Source of the DNA: Paracoccus shandongensis
Lineage (GTDB): Bacteria > Pseudomonadota > Alphaproteobacteria > Rhodobacterales > Rhodobacteraceae
Assembly (NCBI RefSeq): GCF_017315735.1
Contig: NZ_JAFLRK010000006.1
Coordinates: forward strand, 1-64,000
Direction of reading: 5' to 3'
Length of the DNA: 64,000 nt
Below, piece by piece: positions 41,837 through 52,079 of this stretch. Each line of letters starts with the position of its first letter. Position 1 is the stretch's first letter. A program made the translations under genes and the position numbers. Under the pieces are notes generated by a model, which had not been told where the DNA came from, made no database searches, and saw nothing but the letters and a program-made list of their open reading frames with translations.

Positions 41837-42075
41837 CGGCCCGCGGCCATCGCGTCCAGCCGGGCCTTCAGCTCGGCGTTCTCGGTCCGGGCCTTGATGG
41901 CCATCTCGCGCACGGCCTCGAACTCCTCGCGGGTCACGAAGTCGCGATCGGCCAGCCAGCGGTCGATCCAGCCCTTCATGGCGGTTTCGGCCTCGGACTT
42001 GGCGCCGTGGGCCACGCCCATGGCATTGGTCATCAGCTTCGAGATGTCGTCAAAGAACTTGTTTTGCGTGGTCAT
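41827..42075 (-). CDS. ubiK: ubiquinone biosynthesis accessory factor UbiK family
   Basis: 82 residues: an amphipathic N-terminal helix ([24 protein letters not shown]), a middle part with [20 protein letters not shown], and a C-terminal coiled coil ([18 protein letters not shown]). This is the YqiC/UbiK (BMFP) layout, a membrane-associated helper of ubiquinone synthesis. ATG at 42075 begins [10 protein letters not shown]. Confidence 0.88.
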   Translation of the reverse strand: MTTQNKFFDDISKLMTNAMGVAHGAKSEAETAMKGWIDRWLADRDFVTREEFEAVREMAIKARTENAELKARLDAMAAGRQG

Positions 42076-42235
42076 TTGGCCTTTGCCCCTGATGCGTGCT
42101 TGCCCGCCTATATGGGCCGGACGGCGGCGGGGTTCAATGCGGGCGATGCCGCGAATGCGCGGGAACGCCGCCCGGCGGTGTGTTGACACCGCGCCCCCGC
42201 CGACTAGCGTGCGCCGCGCAAAAGCCCGAGGCCCC

Positions 42236-43111
42236 ATGATCCCCTTTCCGAACATCGCCCCCGAGATCTTCACCATCCACCTGGGCGGGCTGACCCTGTC
42301 GCTGCGCTGGTATGCGCTGGCCTATCTGGCGGGGCTGCTGATCGGCTGGCGGATCATCGTGGCGATGATGCGCCGCGACCGCCTGTGGGGCGACCGCGCG
42401 CCGATGAGGGCGGACCGGGTGGACGACCTGCTGACCTGGGTGATCCTGGGCGTGATCCTGGGGGGGCGGCTGGGCTTCGTGCTGTTCTACGAGCCGGGCT
42501 ATTACCTGTCGAACCCCGCCGAGATCATCAAGGTCTGGCAGGGCGGCATGAGCTTTCACGGCGGTTTCGCGGGCGTGATCGTGGCGACCTGGGCCTTCTG
42601 CCGCGCGAACGGCATCCCGGCGCTGCGGCTGGCCGATGCCATGGCGGTGGTCGCGCCCATCGGCATCTTCTTCGGCCGCATCGCCAACTTCATCAACGCC
42701 GAACTGTGGGGCCGACCCACCGACCTGCCTTGGGGCGTGATCTTCCCCGGTCAGGCCGCGCAAGCCTGCCCCGGAGTCATCGGCCCTTGTGCCCGCCATC
42801 CCAGCCAGCTTTACGAGGCGGGGTTGGAGGGGCTGCTTCTGGGCCTGATCCTGCTGGCCCTGGTCCGCGCGGGCGGCCTGCGCCGTCCGGGGCTGGCCTT
42901 CGGGGTCTTCCTGGCCGGGTACGGTCTGGCGCGCATGGTCGTGGAACTGTTCCGCGTGGCCGATGCGCAGTTCATCACGCCGGACAACCCCCTAGGCCAT
43001 GTGATCGGCGGGCCGGTGATCGGGCTGACCATGGGGCAGGTCTTGTCGCTGCCCATGGTGCTGATCGGGCTGGTCCTGATCCTGCGCGCCATCCGGCGCC
43101 CCGCCGCATGA
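42236..43111 (+). CDS. lgt: prolipoprotein diacylglyceryl transferase
   Basis: 291-residue inner-membrane enzyme that transfers diacylglycerol to the lipobox cysteine. Seven membrane helices are apparent. The signature [25 protein letters not shown] and the essential FHGGFAG and RHPSQLYEA motifs are present. ATG at 42236 is divergent from ubiK with 160 bp between. First gene of a tightly packed operon; its stop overlaps the next ATG. One substrate could be the nuo-operon lipoprotein. Confidence 0.97.
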   Translation: MIPFPNIAPEIFTIHLGGLTLSLRWYALAYLAGLLIGWRIIVAMMRRDRLWGDRAPMRADRVDDLLTWVILGVILGGRLGFVLFYEPGYYLSNPAEIIKVWQGGMSFHGGFAGVIVATWAFCRANGIPALRLADAMAVVAPIGIFFGRIANFINAELWGRPTDLPWGVIFPGQAAQACPGVIGPCARHPSQLYEAGLEGLLLGLILLALVRAGGLRRPGLAFGVFLAGYGLARMVVELFRVADAQFITPDNPLGHVIGGPVIGLTMGQVLSLPMVLIGLVLILRAIRRPAA

Positions 43112-44166
43112 CGCCTCTGGCCGAAATCATCACGACGCGCATCCGGGCCACGGGGCCGATCACGCTGGCGGACTATATGGAGATCTGCCTGCTGCATCCG
43201 CAATACGGATACTATTCCACGCGCGATCCCTTCGGCGTCCAGGGCGATTTCACCACCGCGCCGGAAATCCACCAGATGTTCGGAGAGTTGTGCGGGCTGG
43301 CGCTGGCGCAGGCCTGGATGGACCAGGGCCGCCCCGCGCCCTTCACCCTGGCCGAGCCGGGACCGGGACGCGGCACCCTGATGGCCGACATGCTGCGCGC
43401 GATCGGCAAGGTTCCCGGCATGGTCCCGGCGGCCCAGGTCGCGCTGATCGAGGCATCCCCGCACCTGCGCCGGATCCAGCGGGACCGGCTGGGCGCGGTC
43501 ACGCATCTCGACAGCGTCGAGGAACTGCCACACAAGTCCTTGTTCCTGATGGCGAACGAATTCTTCGATGCCCTGCCGATCCGGCAATACCAGCGCACCC
43601 CGGAGGGTTGGTGTGAACGCATGGTCGGCCTGTCGGACAGCGGCCTGCGCCTTGGCCTTGGCCCCGTGGTGGACCTGCCGCGCCAGGGCAAGCCGGGCGA
43701 CGTGGTCGAGGAATGCCCCGCCGCCCCCGCCATCGTCGAGGCCATCGCCCGCCGCATCGCAGCGCATGGCGGGGCGGCGATCCTGGTCGATTACGGCGGC
43801 TGGAACGGCTATGGCGACACTTTCCAGGCGCTTCGCAACCACCAACCCGAAGACCCGCTGGCCCATCCGGGCGAGGCCGACCTGACCGCCCATGTCGATT
43901 TCGCACCTCTTGCCGCCGCCGCGATCCGGGCAGGGGCCGTGGCGTCCCGCCCGATCCACCAGGGCGACTGGCTGCTGTCCCTGGGCGCGGCGCAGCGGGC
44001 GGACCGGCTGGCGGCGGCGGGGGATGCCACCGCAACGGCGGCGCTTCGGCGCTTGACCCACCCGGACGAAATGGGTCACCTGTTCAAGGCCATGGCCATC
44101 TGGCCGAAAGGGGCGCCCCCGGTGCCCGGATTTGACGCGCTGAGGCTTCATGCAGACCACGCTTGA
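43108..44166 (+). CDS. MidA/NDUFAF7-family SAM-dependent methyltransferase
   Basis: 352 residues. The N-terminal [44 protein letters not shown] and the SAM motif [18 protein letters not shown] are diagnostic. The eukaryotic member NDUFAF7 methylates an arginine of the NuoD homologue (49-kDa subunit) during complex I assembly, so a role with the nuo operon in this window is a reasonable inference. Overlaps lgt by four and pgeF by 17 bases. Confidence 0.92.
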   Translation: MTPLAEIITTRIRATGPITLADYMEICLLHPQYGYYSTRDPFGVQGDFTTAPEIHQMFGELCGLALAQAWMDQGRPAPFTLAEPGPGRGTLMADMLRAIGKVPGMVPAAQVALIEASPHLRRIQRDRLGAVTHLDSVEELPHKSLFLMANEFFDALPIRQYQRTPEGWCERMVGLSDSGLRLGLGPVVDLPRQGKPGDVVEECPAAPAIVEAIARRIAAHGGAAILVDYGGWNGYGDTFQALRNHQPEDPLAHPGEADLTAHVDFAPLAAAAIRAGAVASRPIHQGDWLLSLGAAQRADRLAAAGDATATAALRRLTHPDEMGHLFKAMAIWPKGAPPVPGFDALRLHADHA

Positions 44167-44914
44167 GATCCTGACCCACCCCCTGCTGCGCGATGTCAGG
44201 CACGGCTTCTTCACCCGCAAGGGCGGCGCGTCTTCGGGGCTGTTTTCCGGGCTGAACTGCGGGCGCCGATCGACCGACCAGACCGAGATGGTGGCCCTGA
44301 ACCGCGCCCGCGTCGCCACCGCCATGGGCGTCCCCGCCGAGGCCTTGGCGACCGTGAAGCAGGTCCATTCCGCCGATGTGGTCACGCTGACCGATGCCCA
44401 CGACATCCCTACGGTTGCGAATACCGAGGCTGACGGAATCGTCACCGCCCGCCGCGGCGTGGCCCTGGCGGTGCTGACCGCCGACTGCCAGCCGATCCTG
44501 CTGGCCGACCCGCAGGCGGGCGTGATCGGCGCCTGCCACGCGGGCTGGCGCGGCGCGCTGGACGGCATCATCGAGGCGACGGTGGACGCCATGCGCGCCC
44601 TTGGCGCGACAAACATCCGCGCCGTGATCGGCCCCACCATCAGTCAGCGCGCCTATGAGGTCGGGCCTGACTTCATGGACAGCTTTCTGGCCGAGGATCC
44701 CGGTTATGACCGCTTCTTCAGCGGCGGGCCCAACGGGCGGCCCATGTTCGACCTGCCGTCATTCGGCCTGATGCACCTGCGCGAAGCCGGGGTGGATGCG
44801 GAATGGTCCGGCCACTGCACCTATTCCGACCCCGACAGGTTCTTCAGCTATCGCCGCGCCACGCATGAAGGCCAGGTCGATTACGGCAGGCTGATCTCGG
44901 CCATCACGCTTTGA
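44150..44914 (+). CDS. pgeF: peptidoglycan editing factor PgeF (YfiH/laccase-domain)
   Basis: 254 residues. The zinc-binding set is visible in [25 protein letters not shown] and [13 protein letters not shown]. PgeF removes wrongly incorporated L-Ser from muropeptide precursors; family members have also been described with purine-nucleoside activity. It sits between midA and nadD with overlaps at both ends. Confidence 0.94.
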   Translation: MQTTLEILTHPLLRDVRHGFFTRKGGASSGLFSGLNCGRRSTDQTEMVALNRARVATAMGVPAEALATVKQVHSADVVTLTDAHDIPTVANTEADGIVTARRGVALAVLTADCQPILLADPQAGVIGACHAGWRGALDGIIEATVDAMRALGATNIRAVIGPTISQRAYEVGPDFMDSFLAEDPGYDRFFSGGPNGRPMFDLPSFGLMHLREAGVDAEWSGHCTYSDPDRFFSYRRATHEGQVDYGRLISAITL

Positions 44915-45504
44915 TCCGGGCGGGGCTTCCGGTGGCCGCGCGGGGGATGCGCGTCGGCTTGTTGGGCGGGTCCTTCGATCCCGCGCATGAAGGCCATGTC
45001 GCGATCACCGAGGCCGCCATGCGCCAGTTCCGGCTGGACCGCGTCTGGTGGCTTGTCTCGCCCGGCAATCCGCTGAAGGCGCGGGGGCCTGCGCCCATGG
45101 CGCAGCGGATCGCCCATGCCCGGCGGCTTCTGGCCGACCCGCGCGTCATTGTGGCGGATATCGAGCAGCGCCTCGGCACGCGGATGACTGCGGATACCCT
45201 TGCTGCTCTGCGCCGCCTTTATCCCGGCGTGCGCTTCGTCTGGCTGATGGGATCGGACAACCTGGTCCAGTTCCACCGCTGGGACCGCTGGCGCGACATC
45301 GCGGCCACCGTCCCCATCGGCGTCCTGGCCCGGCCCGGATCGCGCACCGCCGCCCGCCATACGAAGGCCGCGCAGGTCATGGCGCGCGCGCGCCTGCCGC
45401 TGTCGCAGGCCGGGACGCTGGCCGGGCGCAAGCCGCCCGCCTGGGTGCTGGTCAACCTGCCGATGTCGCGCGCCTCCTCGACCGCGCTGAGGGCGGGGCG
45501 ATGA
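44911..45504 (+). CDS. nadD: nicotinate-nucleotide adenylyltransferase
   Basis: 197-residue HIGH-type nucleotidyltransferase that makes nicotinate adenine dinucleotide in NAD synthesis. Motifs are [15 protein letters not shown] and, near the C-terminus, [13 protein letters not shown] (the ISSTxIR equivalent). The start is uncertain: TTG at 44911 overlaps the pgeF stop, with GTG at 44932 and ATG at 44947 as alternatives. It overlaps the dacB start by four bases. Confidence 0.93.
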   Translation: MIRAGLPVAARGMRVGLLGGSFDPAHEGHVAITEAAMRQFRLDRVWWLVSPGNPLKARGPAPMAQRIAHARRLLADPRVIVADIEQRLGTRMTADTLAALRRLYPGVRFVWLMGSDNLVQFHRWDRWRDIAATVPIGVLARPGSRTAARHTKAAQVMARARLPLSQAGTLAGRKPPAWVLVNLPMSRASSTALRAGR

Positions 45505-46862
45505 TGCACCGGCGCGTCCTTCTGGCCGGGCTTGCCGCGCTGCCTGCGGCATCCTGGGCGCGTCCGCCCGCAAAGCCGCGCTTCACCGCCGGTCCGGTCG
45601 TCGCCACGGCGGGGCTGGCGGGCATGGTCGCCTATGCGCGCATGGACCTGCCCGGCGACAATCTGGCCGATGCCGCGCTGGCCGCCGCGCCGATGATGCC
45701 CGCCAGCACGCTCAAGGCGGTGACGGCGCTTTACGCGCTGGCGAAACTGGGGCGCAGCCGCACCTTTACGACCCGCGTGATCCGCGCGGGCGACACCCTG
45801 ATCCTGGCGGGCGGCGGCGATCCGGTCCTGTCCACCGACGATCTGGCCCGGCTGGCGGGCGATCTTGCCGCCACCGGCCAGCCCGTGCCCGCGCGCTTTG
45901 CCGTCTGGGGCGGCGCGCTGCCGCAGGTTCACGAGATCGCGCCCCCGCAGGCCGACCACCTGGCCTATAACCCGGCGCTATCGGGGATGATCCTGAACTT
46001 CAACCGCGTGCATCTGGGCTGGCGGCAGGGCGGCGCGCAGATGTCGCTGGAGGCCCGCGCGGCAAGCCACTCTCCACGCGCCTATACCATCACGGCGGTG
46101 GCGGGCGACGGGGACGACCTGTTTTCGTGGCAGGAAGATGGCGCCCGCGAAAGCTGGACCGTCTCTCGCCGTGCCACTCGCCAGCCCGGCAGCCGCTGGC
46201 TGCCCGTCCGTCGACCCGAGCTTTATGCAGGCGACGTGTTCCAGACCCTCTGCCGCGCCAAGGGACTGGTCCTGCCAGCGCCCGAAGTCGTCCGCGACCT
46301 GCCGCAGGGCGAAGTCCTGGTCAGCCATTCCAGCCCGCCGCTGGAGGAGATCCTGCGCGGGATGCTGCATTTCTCGACCAACCTGACGGCCGAGGTCGTG
46401 GGCCTGCACGCCAGCGGCGCGGCGGATCCGGCAGGCTCGGCCCGTGCGATGGCGGCGTGGCTGACGGAACAAGGGCAGGGGCAGGACTTCACGCTGGCCG
46501 ATCATTCCGGCCTCTCGCCCGACAGCCGTGTGACGGCGCTTGGCATGGCGCGGCTGCTGGCGGGGCCGGGTGTGGCGGCGGGCCTGCCCGACCTTCTGAA
46601 GACGGACCCGCTGGACGAGGATCTGGGCCGCGACCCGGCGCAGGCCGCGCAGGTCCGCGCCAAGACCGGGACGCTCAACTTCGTGTCGAACCTTGCGGGC
46701 TATCTGCAACGCCCGGACGGGACGCAATCAGCCTTTGCGATCCTTTGCACGGATGCGCGGCGGCAGGCGGCGACGGCGGGGCAGGAACTGCCATCCGGCG
46801 TGCTGTCCTGGACCCGCGACGCCAAGCGGCTTCAGCGCGACGTGCTGGCGATCTGGTCCTGA
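45501..46862 (+). CDS. dacB: D-alanyl-D-alanine carboxypeptidase/endopeptidase (PBP4, DacB)
   Basis: 453-residue penicillin-binding protein of the S13 class. An N-terminal signal ([18 protein letters not shown]) points to export. Active-site motifs are S69-T-L-K72 ([10 protein letters not shown]), S-T-N (HFSTNLTAE) and K-T-G (RAKTGTLNF). It trims or cleaves peptidoglycan crosslinks in the periplasm. Last gene of the lgt operon. Confidence 0.95.
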   Translation: MMHRRVLLAGLAALPAASWARPPAKPRFTAGPVVATAGLAGMVAYARMDLPGDNLADAALAAAPMMPASTLKAVTALYALAKLGRSRTFTTRVIRAGDTLILAGGGDPVLSTDDLARLAGDLAATGQPVPARFAVWGGALPQVHEIAPPQADHLAYNPALSGMILNFNRVHLGWRQGGAQMSLEARAASHSPRAYTITAVAGDGDDLFSWQEDGARESWTVSRRATRQPGSRWLPVRRPELYAGDVFQTLCRAKGLVLPAPEVVRDLPQGEVLVSHSSPPLEEILRGMLHFSTNLTAEVVGLHASGAADPAGSARAMAAWLTEQGQGQDFTLADHSGLSPDSRVTALGMARLLAGPGVAAGLPDLLKTDPLDEDLGRDPAQAAQVRAKTGTLNFVSNLAGYLQRPDGTQSAFAILCTDARRQAATAGQELPSGVLSWTRDAKRLQRDVLAIWS

Positions 46863-47285
46863 CTACAACACGCGGTGGCGGACCTGGGCCGACAGCTCGA
46901 TGGCGGCGGCGTGCAGGCGGGGGATGTTCAGCTGGTGCCGGATCTCGGCCAGCATGGCGACCTCGCCTTCATAAAGCCGCCCGTCCGCCGCGCCCACGTC
47001 GCAGGCTAGGGCATAGGCGGTTTCATACAGCTTTTCGGGCAGGGCATCGCGGACCAGGCCGAACAGGGCGTCGATGCCGTCCTCGTCCTCGAACAGGGTC
47101 AGGACGGTCTGGCTGATGGCCCGGATCCGGTCGTCGTCGTATTCCGCAAAGACCGGGGCGTGGTCCACGTTGCGCTGGATCGCCACCAGTTCGGACGTGC
47201 GATAGGTCTGGTCCGACGCCAGCACCGCCACCATCACCGCCACCAGGGCATCGCAGGGCGAGAACGAGGGCAGGTCGATGGTCAT
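46863..47285 (-). CDS. TerB-family protein
   Basis: 140 residues, all-helical, with the paired acidic helices of the TerB fold (LVAVMVAVLASDQTYRTSELVAIQR and ALACDVGAADGRLYEGEVAMLAEIRHQL), in which acidic residues bind metal in characterised members. ATG at 47285 is preceded by AAAGGA; an upstream codon at 47318 is less likely. Tail-to-tail with dacB, with no spacer. Despite the family name there is no tellurite gene cluster here. Confidence 0.85.
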   Translation of the reverse strand: MTIDLPSFSPCDALVAVMVAVLASDQTYRTSELVAIQRNVDHAPVFAEYDDDRIRAISQTVLTLFEDEDGIDALFGLVRDALPEKLYETAYALACDVGAADGRLYEGEVAMLAEIRHQLNIPRLHAAAIELSAQVRHRVL

Positions 47286-47322
47286 GGCTGGTCCTTTGGC
47301 AATCGGTTTCGGGCGCAAATTA

Positions 47323-47351
47323 TTGACGATTCAGCCCGCGTTCAATAAGGC
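47323..47351 (+). promoter_or_regulatory. probable lysS promoter
   Basis: TTGACG (47323-47328), 17-bp spacer, TAAGGC (47346-47351), about 30 bases before the lysS ATG. Confidence 0.45.
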
Positions 47352-47380
47352 GTCAAGCCTTGGAACAGGAGAACCATGCG

Positions 47381-48964
47381 ATGACAACCCTGCGCGACGC
47401 CGCAATGCAATCGAAGGCCTGGCCGTTCGAGGAGGCGCGCCGGGTGCTGAAACGCTATGAGAAGAAGGATCCCGAAAAGGGATACGTCCTGTTCGAGACG
47501 GGCTACGGCCCATCCGGCCTGCCCCATATCGGCACCTTTGGGGAAGTCGCGCGCACCACGATGATCCGCCGCGCGTTTCAGATCATCAGCGACATTCCCA
47601 CGCGGCTGTTCTGCTTTTCCGACGACATGGACGGGATGCGCAAGGTGCCCGAGAATGTCCCGAACCAGGAGATGCTGCGCCAGCATTTGCAGGAACCGCT
47701 GACCACGGTGCCCGATCCCTTCGGCGAATACGACAGCTTCGGCGGCCACAACAACGCCATGCTGCGCCGCTTCCTGGACACCTTTGGCTTCGAATACGAA
47801 TTCATCAGCGCGACCGAGTTCTACAAGTCCGGCCAGTTCGACGACACGTTGCTACTGGCGGCGGAACGCTATGACGCGATCATGGAGGTGATGCTGGCTT
47901 CCCTGCGCGAGGAACGCCAGCAGACCTATAGCTGCTTCCTGCCGATCAGCCCCAAGACCGGCAAGGTCCTGTATGTGCCGATCAAGCATGTGGATGCGAA
48001 GAACGGCACCATCACCTTTGACGACGAGGACGGGCAGGAACTGACCCTGCCGGTCACGGGGGGCCAGGTGAAGCTGCAATGGAAGCCCGATTTCGGCGCC
48101 CGCTGGGCCGCGCTGGACGTCGACTTCGAGATGTATGGCAAGGACCATTCCACCAACACGCCCATCTATGACGGCATCTGCGAGATCCTGGGCGGCCGGA
48201 AGCCGGAACATTTCACCTATGAGCTGTTCCTGGACCAGCACGGCCAGAAGATCAGCAAGTCCAAGGGCAATGGGCTGTCCATCGACGAATGGCTGACCTA
48301 TGCGGCGACGGAAAGCCTGTCGTACTTCATGTACCAGAAGCCGAAGACGGCCAAGCGCATGTATTTCGACGTGATCCCCAAGGCCGTCGATGAATATCAC
48401 CAGCAGTTGCGCGCCTATCCCGACCAGACGGTGGACCAGCAACTGGCGAACCCGGTCTGGCATATCCACGGCGGCGAGGTGCCCGCGTCCGACATGGTGG
48501 TGCCGTTCCAGATGCTGCTGAACCTGGCATCCGTGGCGGGGGCCAAGGACAAGGATGGTCTCTGGGGCTTCATCCGCCGCTATGCGCCCGAGGCCAGCCC
48601 CGAAACGCATCCGGGCCTGGACCAGGCGGCGGGCTTTGCGGTGCGCTATTTCACCGATTTCGTGGCCCCCACCCGCCAGTTCCGCGCGCCGACCGAGGTC
48701 GAACGCCGCGCCATGGAGGACTTGGCCGGGCGCCTCGCCGCCTGGGACCAGCCCGCCGACCCCGAGGCGCTGCAATCCATGGTCTTCGCCATCGGCAAGG
48801 ATCATGGATTCGAGCCGCTGCGCGACTGGTTCGCGGCGCTGTATCAGGTGCTGCTGGGGGCGGACCAGGGGCCGCGTTTCGGCGGGTTCATCGCCCTCTA
48901 TGGCATTGATGAGACGCGCGCCCTGATCGAAAAGGCGCTGGCGGGGGAACTGGCGGACGCTTGA
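47381..48964 (+). CDS. lysS: class I lysyl-tRNA synthetase
   Basis: 527 residues. The class I signatures are [16 protein letters not shown] (HIGH equivalent) and [12 protein letters not shown] (KMSKS equivalent), so this is the archaeal-type LysRS1, common in alphaproteobacteria but unlike the class II enzyme of E. coli. ATG at 47381 ([19 protein letters not shown]) follows CAGGAG by about 10 bases; a TTG at 47360 is open but less likely. Monocistronic. Confidence 0.96.
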   Translation: MTTLRDAAMQSKAWPFEEARRVLKRYEKKDPEKGYVLFETGYGPSGLPHIGTFGEVARTTMIRRAFQIISDIPTRLFCFSDDMDGMRKVPENVPNQEMLRQHLQEPLTTVPDPFGEYDSFGGHNNAMLRRFLDTFGFEYEFISATEFYKSGQFDDTLLLAAERYDAIMEVMLASLREERQQTYSCFLPISPKTGKVLYVPIKHVDAKNGTITFDDEDGQELTLPVTGGQVKLQWKPDFGARWAALDVDFEMYGKDHSTNTPIYDGICEILGGRKPEHFTYELFLDQHGQKISKSKGNGLSIDEWLTYAATESLSYFMYQKPKTAKRMYFDVIPKAVDEYHQQLRAYPDQTVDQQLANPVWHIHGGEVPASDMVVPFQMLLNLASVAGAKDKDGLWGFIRRYAPEASPETHPGLDQAAGFAVRYFTDFVAPTRQFRAPTEVERRAMEDLAGRLAAWDQPADPEALQSMVFAIGKDHGFEPLRDWFAALYQVLLGADQGPRFGGFIALYGIDETRALIEKALAGELADA

Positions 48965-49089
48965 CGATCCTGTCTTGCTGATTGGCGAAAACCATCGCCT
49001 TCGCCACGCGATCCCTGACCACCGGAACCGCCGGGCCTCAAAGGCCCGGCCAGCGCCCGCCCTCCCGGGGCTTCGCCCGTTCGTCGCTG

Positions 49090-49112
49090 AAAAAGGTCCA
49101 CCGGACCTTTTT
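49090..49112. terminator. bidirectional terminator between lysS and recR
   Basis: AAAAAGGTCC (49090-49099), loop ACC, GGACCTTTTT (49103-49112): a perfect 10-bp stem with A5/T5 ends, suited to both converging genes. Confidence 0.7.
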
Positions 49113-49114
49113 CC

Positions 49115-49154
49115 GGGCGCTCCTCACCCTCGGCGGGCGCTCCTCACCCTCGGC
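49115..49154. repeat. 20-bp tandem repeat, two copies
   Basis: GGGCGCTCCTCACCCTCGGC occurs at 49115-49134 and again at 49135-49154, with a third degenerate copy (TGGCGCTTCTCGCCC) directly after. Confidence 0.85.
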
Positions 49155-49293
49155 TGGCGCTTCTCGCCCACCAGGTCGGGCGCCGGCCTCATGTGATCAC
49201 AGGCTCGATCCGTTTCTGGTGGCGATGTCGGGAAGCGGGCGGGGAAAACGCCATGCGTTTCCTGATCCCGCCCGGCCAAGTGCAGCAGGTCTG

Positions 49294-49893
49294 CTAAAGC
49301 TTCCGCCGCGCGCGCAGCGCCGCGCTGATCGTGCCGTCGTCGAGGTAATCCAGTTCCCCGCCGATGGGCACGCCCTGCGCCAGACCCGTCACGGTCGCGC
49401 CGGAATCCGCCAGGGCGTCGGCGATGTAATGCGCCGTCGTCTGGCCATCCACGGTGGCGTTCAGCGCCAGGATCACCTCGCGGATCTTCTCGCGCTCCAC
49501 CCGGTCGATCAGGGCGGGGATGCCCAGATCGTCCGGCCCGACCTCATCCAGGGCCGACAGCGTGCCGCCCAGGACGTGATAGCGACCGCCGAAGGCGCGG
49601 CCGCGCTCCATCGCCCACAGGTCGGCCACGTCCTGAACTACGCAGATCTCCCCCGTCGCGCGGGCGGGATCGGTGCAGATCGCGCATTCGTCGCGGTCGG
49701 TGATGTTGCCGCAGGTCACGCATTCGCGGGAGTTGACGGCCACGCGGTCCAGCAGGCCCGCAAGCTGCGACATCTGCCCGGACCGCTTGCGGATCAGGTG
49801 CAGCACGATGCGCCGCGCCGATCGCGGCCCAAGCCCCGGCAGCCGCGCCATCAGCCCGACCAGCGCCTGGATGTCGTCGCTGCCCTCGGCCAT
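49294..49893 (-). CDS. recR: recombination mediator RecR
   Basis: 199 residues. It has an N-terminal helix-hairpin-helix ([19 protein letters not shown]), a zinc finger with Cys58, Cys61, Cys70 and Cys73, and a Toprim domain ([15 protein letters not shown] onward). It loads RecA with RecF/RecO at gaps. Last of the dnaX-ybaB-recR operon and contiguous with ybaB. Confidence 0.97.
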   Translation of the reverse strand: MAEGSDDIQALVGLMARLPGLGPRSARRIVLHLIRKRSGQMSQLAGLLDRVAVNSRECVTCGNITDRDECAICTDPARATGEICVVQDVADLWAMERGRAFGGRYHVLGGTLSALDEVGPDDLGIPALIDRVEREKIREVILALNATVDGQTTAHYIADALADSGATVTGLAQGVPIGGELDYLDDGTISAALRARRKL

Positions 49894-50238
49894 TCAGAAG
49901 GGCAGCTTCATGTCGGCAGGCAGGCCCATTTCCTGCGTGATGCGGGCCATTTCGGACTGCATCTTCTCCTGCGCCTTGCGCTGCGCGTCCTTGATGGCGG
50001 CAAGGATCAGATCCTCGACCACCTCCTTTTCGGACGGCACGAAGATCGAGGGGTCGATCTCCAGCGCGGTCAGCTCGCCCTTGGCGGTTGCAGTCGCGCG
50101 CACAAGCCCCGCGCCGGATTCGCCGGTCACGGTGATGGTGTCGAGATCGGCCTGCATCTGCTGCATCCGGTCCTGCATGTCCTTCGCGGCCTTCATCATC
50201 TTGGCCATGTCGCCGAAGCCGCCCAAACCCTTGATCAT
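49894..50238 (-). CDS. YbaB/EbfC nucleoid-associated protein
   Basis: 114-residue small DNA-binding protein. KMMKAAKDMQDRMQQMQADLDTITVTGESGAGLVRATATAKGELTALEID is the characteristic helix-strand core. Family members form dimers that coat DNA. Three bases after dnaX and abutting recR, the conserved gene order. Confidence 0.96.
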   Translation of the reverse strand: MIKGLGGFGDMAKMMKAAKDMQDRMQQMQADLDTITVTGESGAGLVRATATAKGELTALEIDPSIFVPSEKEVVEDLILAAIKDAQRKAQEKMQSEMARITQEMGLPADMKLPF

Positions 50239-50241
50239 CGC

Positions 50242-52029
50242 TCAGTCCTCGTCCTCGAAGGGATCCCATTCCTCGACCTCGGCCACGGGGCCCTGGGTCA
50301 GCTCGTGCGGGTTGGCCGCGCCTTCCGCCACATCCTCGGCGGCGGCCTCGGGGGCGGCGCGGGTCACGCGACGCAGCGTGGCGCCGGGAAAGGTCGCCAG
50401 AACCTGCTGCACGATGGGCAGTTGCAGGGCGCGTTCCTCGCGCTCGCGCTGTTCGGCGGCCTGCTGTTCGGCAATCGTGGGCGCGCCGCCCTCGTTCGTG
50501 ACGGTGACGGCCCAGCGTTGCCCGCCGGTCCAGCCGCGCAACCGTTCCGCCAGCTTCTGCGCCAGGTCGCGGGGGGCATTGCCGCGCGGCTCGAACTCGA
50601 TCCGGCCGGGGCTGTAGCGGACAAGGCCCACATGCCGTTCCACCTGCACCAGCAGCAGCATGTCGCCCATCCGCCGAATCAGATCCAGGACCGAGGCGAA
50701 ATCGGGCCAAGCCACGAAAGCGTCCGGGCTGACCGCCAGCGCCGTTGCCGCGCCCGACCGTTGCGCGATCACCGGCGCGGGCCGGGCGGCGCGGGGCGCC
50801 TGCGAGGGCATGGAAGGCGTGCCCGCCCGTGCGAAATCGCCCGCCGCCTGGGCCTGCTGGACGCGGCGGATCAGCGCCTCGGGGTCGGGCAGGTCGGCCA
50901 CATGGGTCAGGCGGATCACCGCCATTTCCGCCGCCATCATGGCGTTCGGCGCGGCGGATACCTCTTCCAGCGCCTTCAGCAGCATCTGCCACAGACGCGT
51001 CAGCACGCGCATCGCCAGCTTGCCCGCCAATTCCTGTCCGCGCACCCGTTCGTCGGGGGCGATGGTCGGGTCGTCGCCCGCATCCGGCGTGATCTTCACG
51101 ACGGAAATCCAGTGCGTGATTTCCGCCAGGTCGCGCAGCACGGCCACGGGATCGGCGCCGTCGGCATATTGCGATTGCAGTTCTGTCAGGGCGGACGCGG
51201 CGTCGCCCCTCAGGATCATCTCGAACAGGTCGATGACGCGGCCCCGGTCGGCCAAGCCCAGCATGGCGCGGACCTGTTCGGCGGTGGTTTCCCCCGCGCC
51301 GTGGCTGATCGCCTGGTCCAGAAGGCTGGTGGCATCCCGGGCCGATCCTTCCGCCGCGCGGGTGATCAGGGCCAGGGCGTCATCGGTGATCTGCGCGCCT
51401 TCCGCCGAGGCGATGCGGCGCAGCAGCGCGATCATCACCTCGGGCTCGATGCGGCGCAGGTCGAAACGCTGGCAGCGCGAGAGGACCGTGACGGGCACCT
51501 TGCGGATTTCCGTGGTGGCGAAGATGAACTTCACATGCGGGGGCGGTTCCTCCAGCGTCTTCAGAAGCGCGTTGAAGGCGCTGGTGGACAGCATGTGGAC
51601 TTCGTCGATGATGTAGATCTTGTAGCGCGCGGATGCCGCCCGGTAATGCACCGATTCGATGATCTCGCGGATGTCGCCCACGCCGGTGCGGGACGCGGCG
51701 TCCATTTCCAGCACATCGACATGGCGCCCTTCGCTGATCGCCACGCAATGTTCGCAAACCCCGCAGGGTTCGGTCGTGGGACCGCCCCCGCCGTCGGGGC
51801 CGATGCAGTTCATGCCCTTGGCGATGATGCGGGCGGTGGTGGTCTTGCCGGTGCCCCGGATGCCCGTCATGATGAAGGCCTGCGCGATGCGGTCGGCGGC
51901 AAAGGCGTTCTTCAGCGTGCGCACCATGGCGTCCTGGCCGACCAGGTCGGCAAAGGTCTCGGGCCGGTATTTGCGGGCCAGAACCTGATAGGCAGGTGCT
52001 GCGTCTTGGGGCATCGTGGGGTCCGTCAC
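50242..52029 (-). CDS. dnaX: DNA polymerase III subunit gamma/tau
   Basis: 595-residue clamp-loader ATPase. The P-loop is GIRGTGKTTTARIIA (57-71), zinc ligands appear in CGVCEHC, DEVH is the Walker B and VLSRCQRFDLRR the sensor/SRC motif. The C-terminal part after residue 370 is the tau-specific region, ending in an acidic tail (EEWDPFEDED). I see no A-rich slippery site, so a frameshifted gamma form is not evident. Confidence 0.96.
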   Translation of the reverse strand: MTDPTMPQDAAPAYQVLARKYRPETFADLVGQDAMVRTLKNAFAADRIAQAFIMTGIRGTGKTTTARIIAKGMNCIGPDGGGGPTTEPCGVCEHCVAISEGRHVDVLEMDAASRTGVGDIREIIESVHYRAASARYKIYIIDEVHMLSTSAFNALLKTLEEPPPHVKFIFATTEIRKVPVTVLSRCQRFDLRRIEPEVMIALLRRIASAEGAQITDDALALITRAAEGSARDATSLLDQAISHGAGETTAEQVRAMLGLADRGRVIDLFEMILRGDAASALTELQSQYADGADPVAVLRDLAEITHWISVVKITPDAGDDPTIAPDERVRGQELAGKLAMRVLTRLWQMLLKALEEVSAAPNAMMAAEMAVIRLTHVADLPDPEALIRRVQQAQAAGDFARAGTPSMPSQAPRAARPAPVIAQRSGAATALAVSPDAFVAWPDFASVLDLIRRMGDMLLLVQVERHVGLVRYSPGRIEFEPRGNAPRDLAQKLAERLRGWTGGQRWAVTVTNEGGAPTIAEQQAAEQREREERALQLPIVQQVLATFPGATLRRVTRAAPEAAAEDVAEGAANPHELTQGPVAEVEEWDPFEDED

Positions 52030-52079
52030 AGGGTCATGGCGAACCTAGTCGCTGCGGCCCCGCGCGGCAAGGGCCGGGC

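Larger units (their letters stand above)
48965..49293. other. intergenic region between lysS and recR with hairpins and a tandem repeat
   Basis: No gene is seen. It holds a perfect 9-bp hairpin, GCCGGGCCT (49030-49038) with AGGCCCGGC (49042-49050), the A/T-flanked terminator hairpin at 49090-49112 and the 20-bp tandem repeat that follows. The dense palindromes look like a dispersed repetitive element. Confidence 0.6.

Noticed and set aside
50242..52029. Programmed frameshift in dnaX producing a gamma form
   Set aside because: No A-rich slippery heptamer or strong downstream hairpin is visible in the coding strand.
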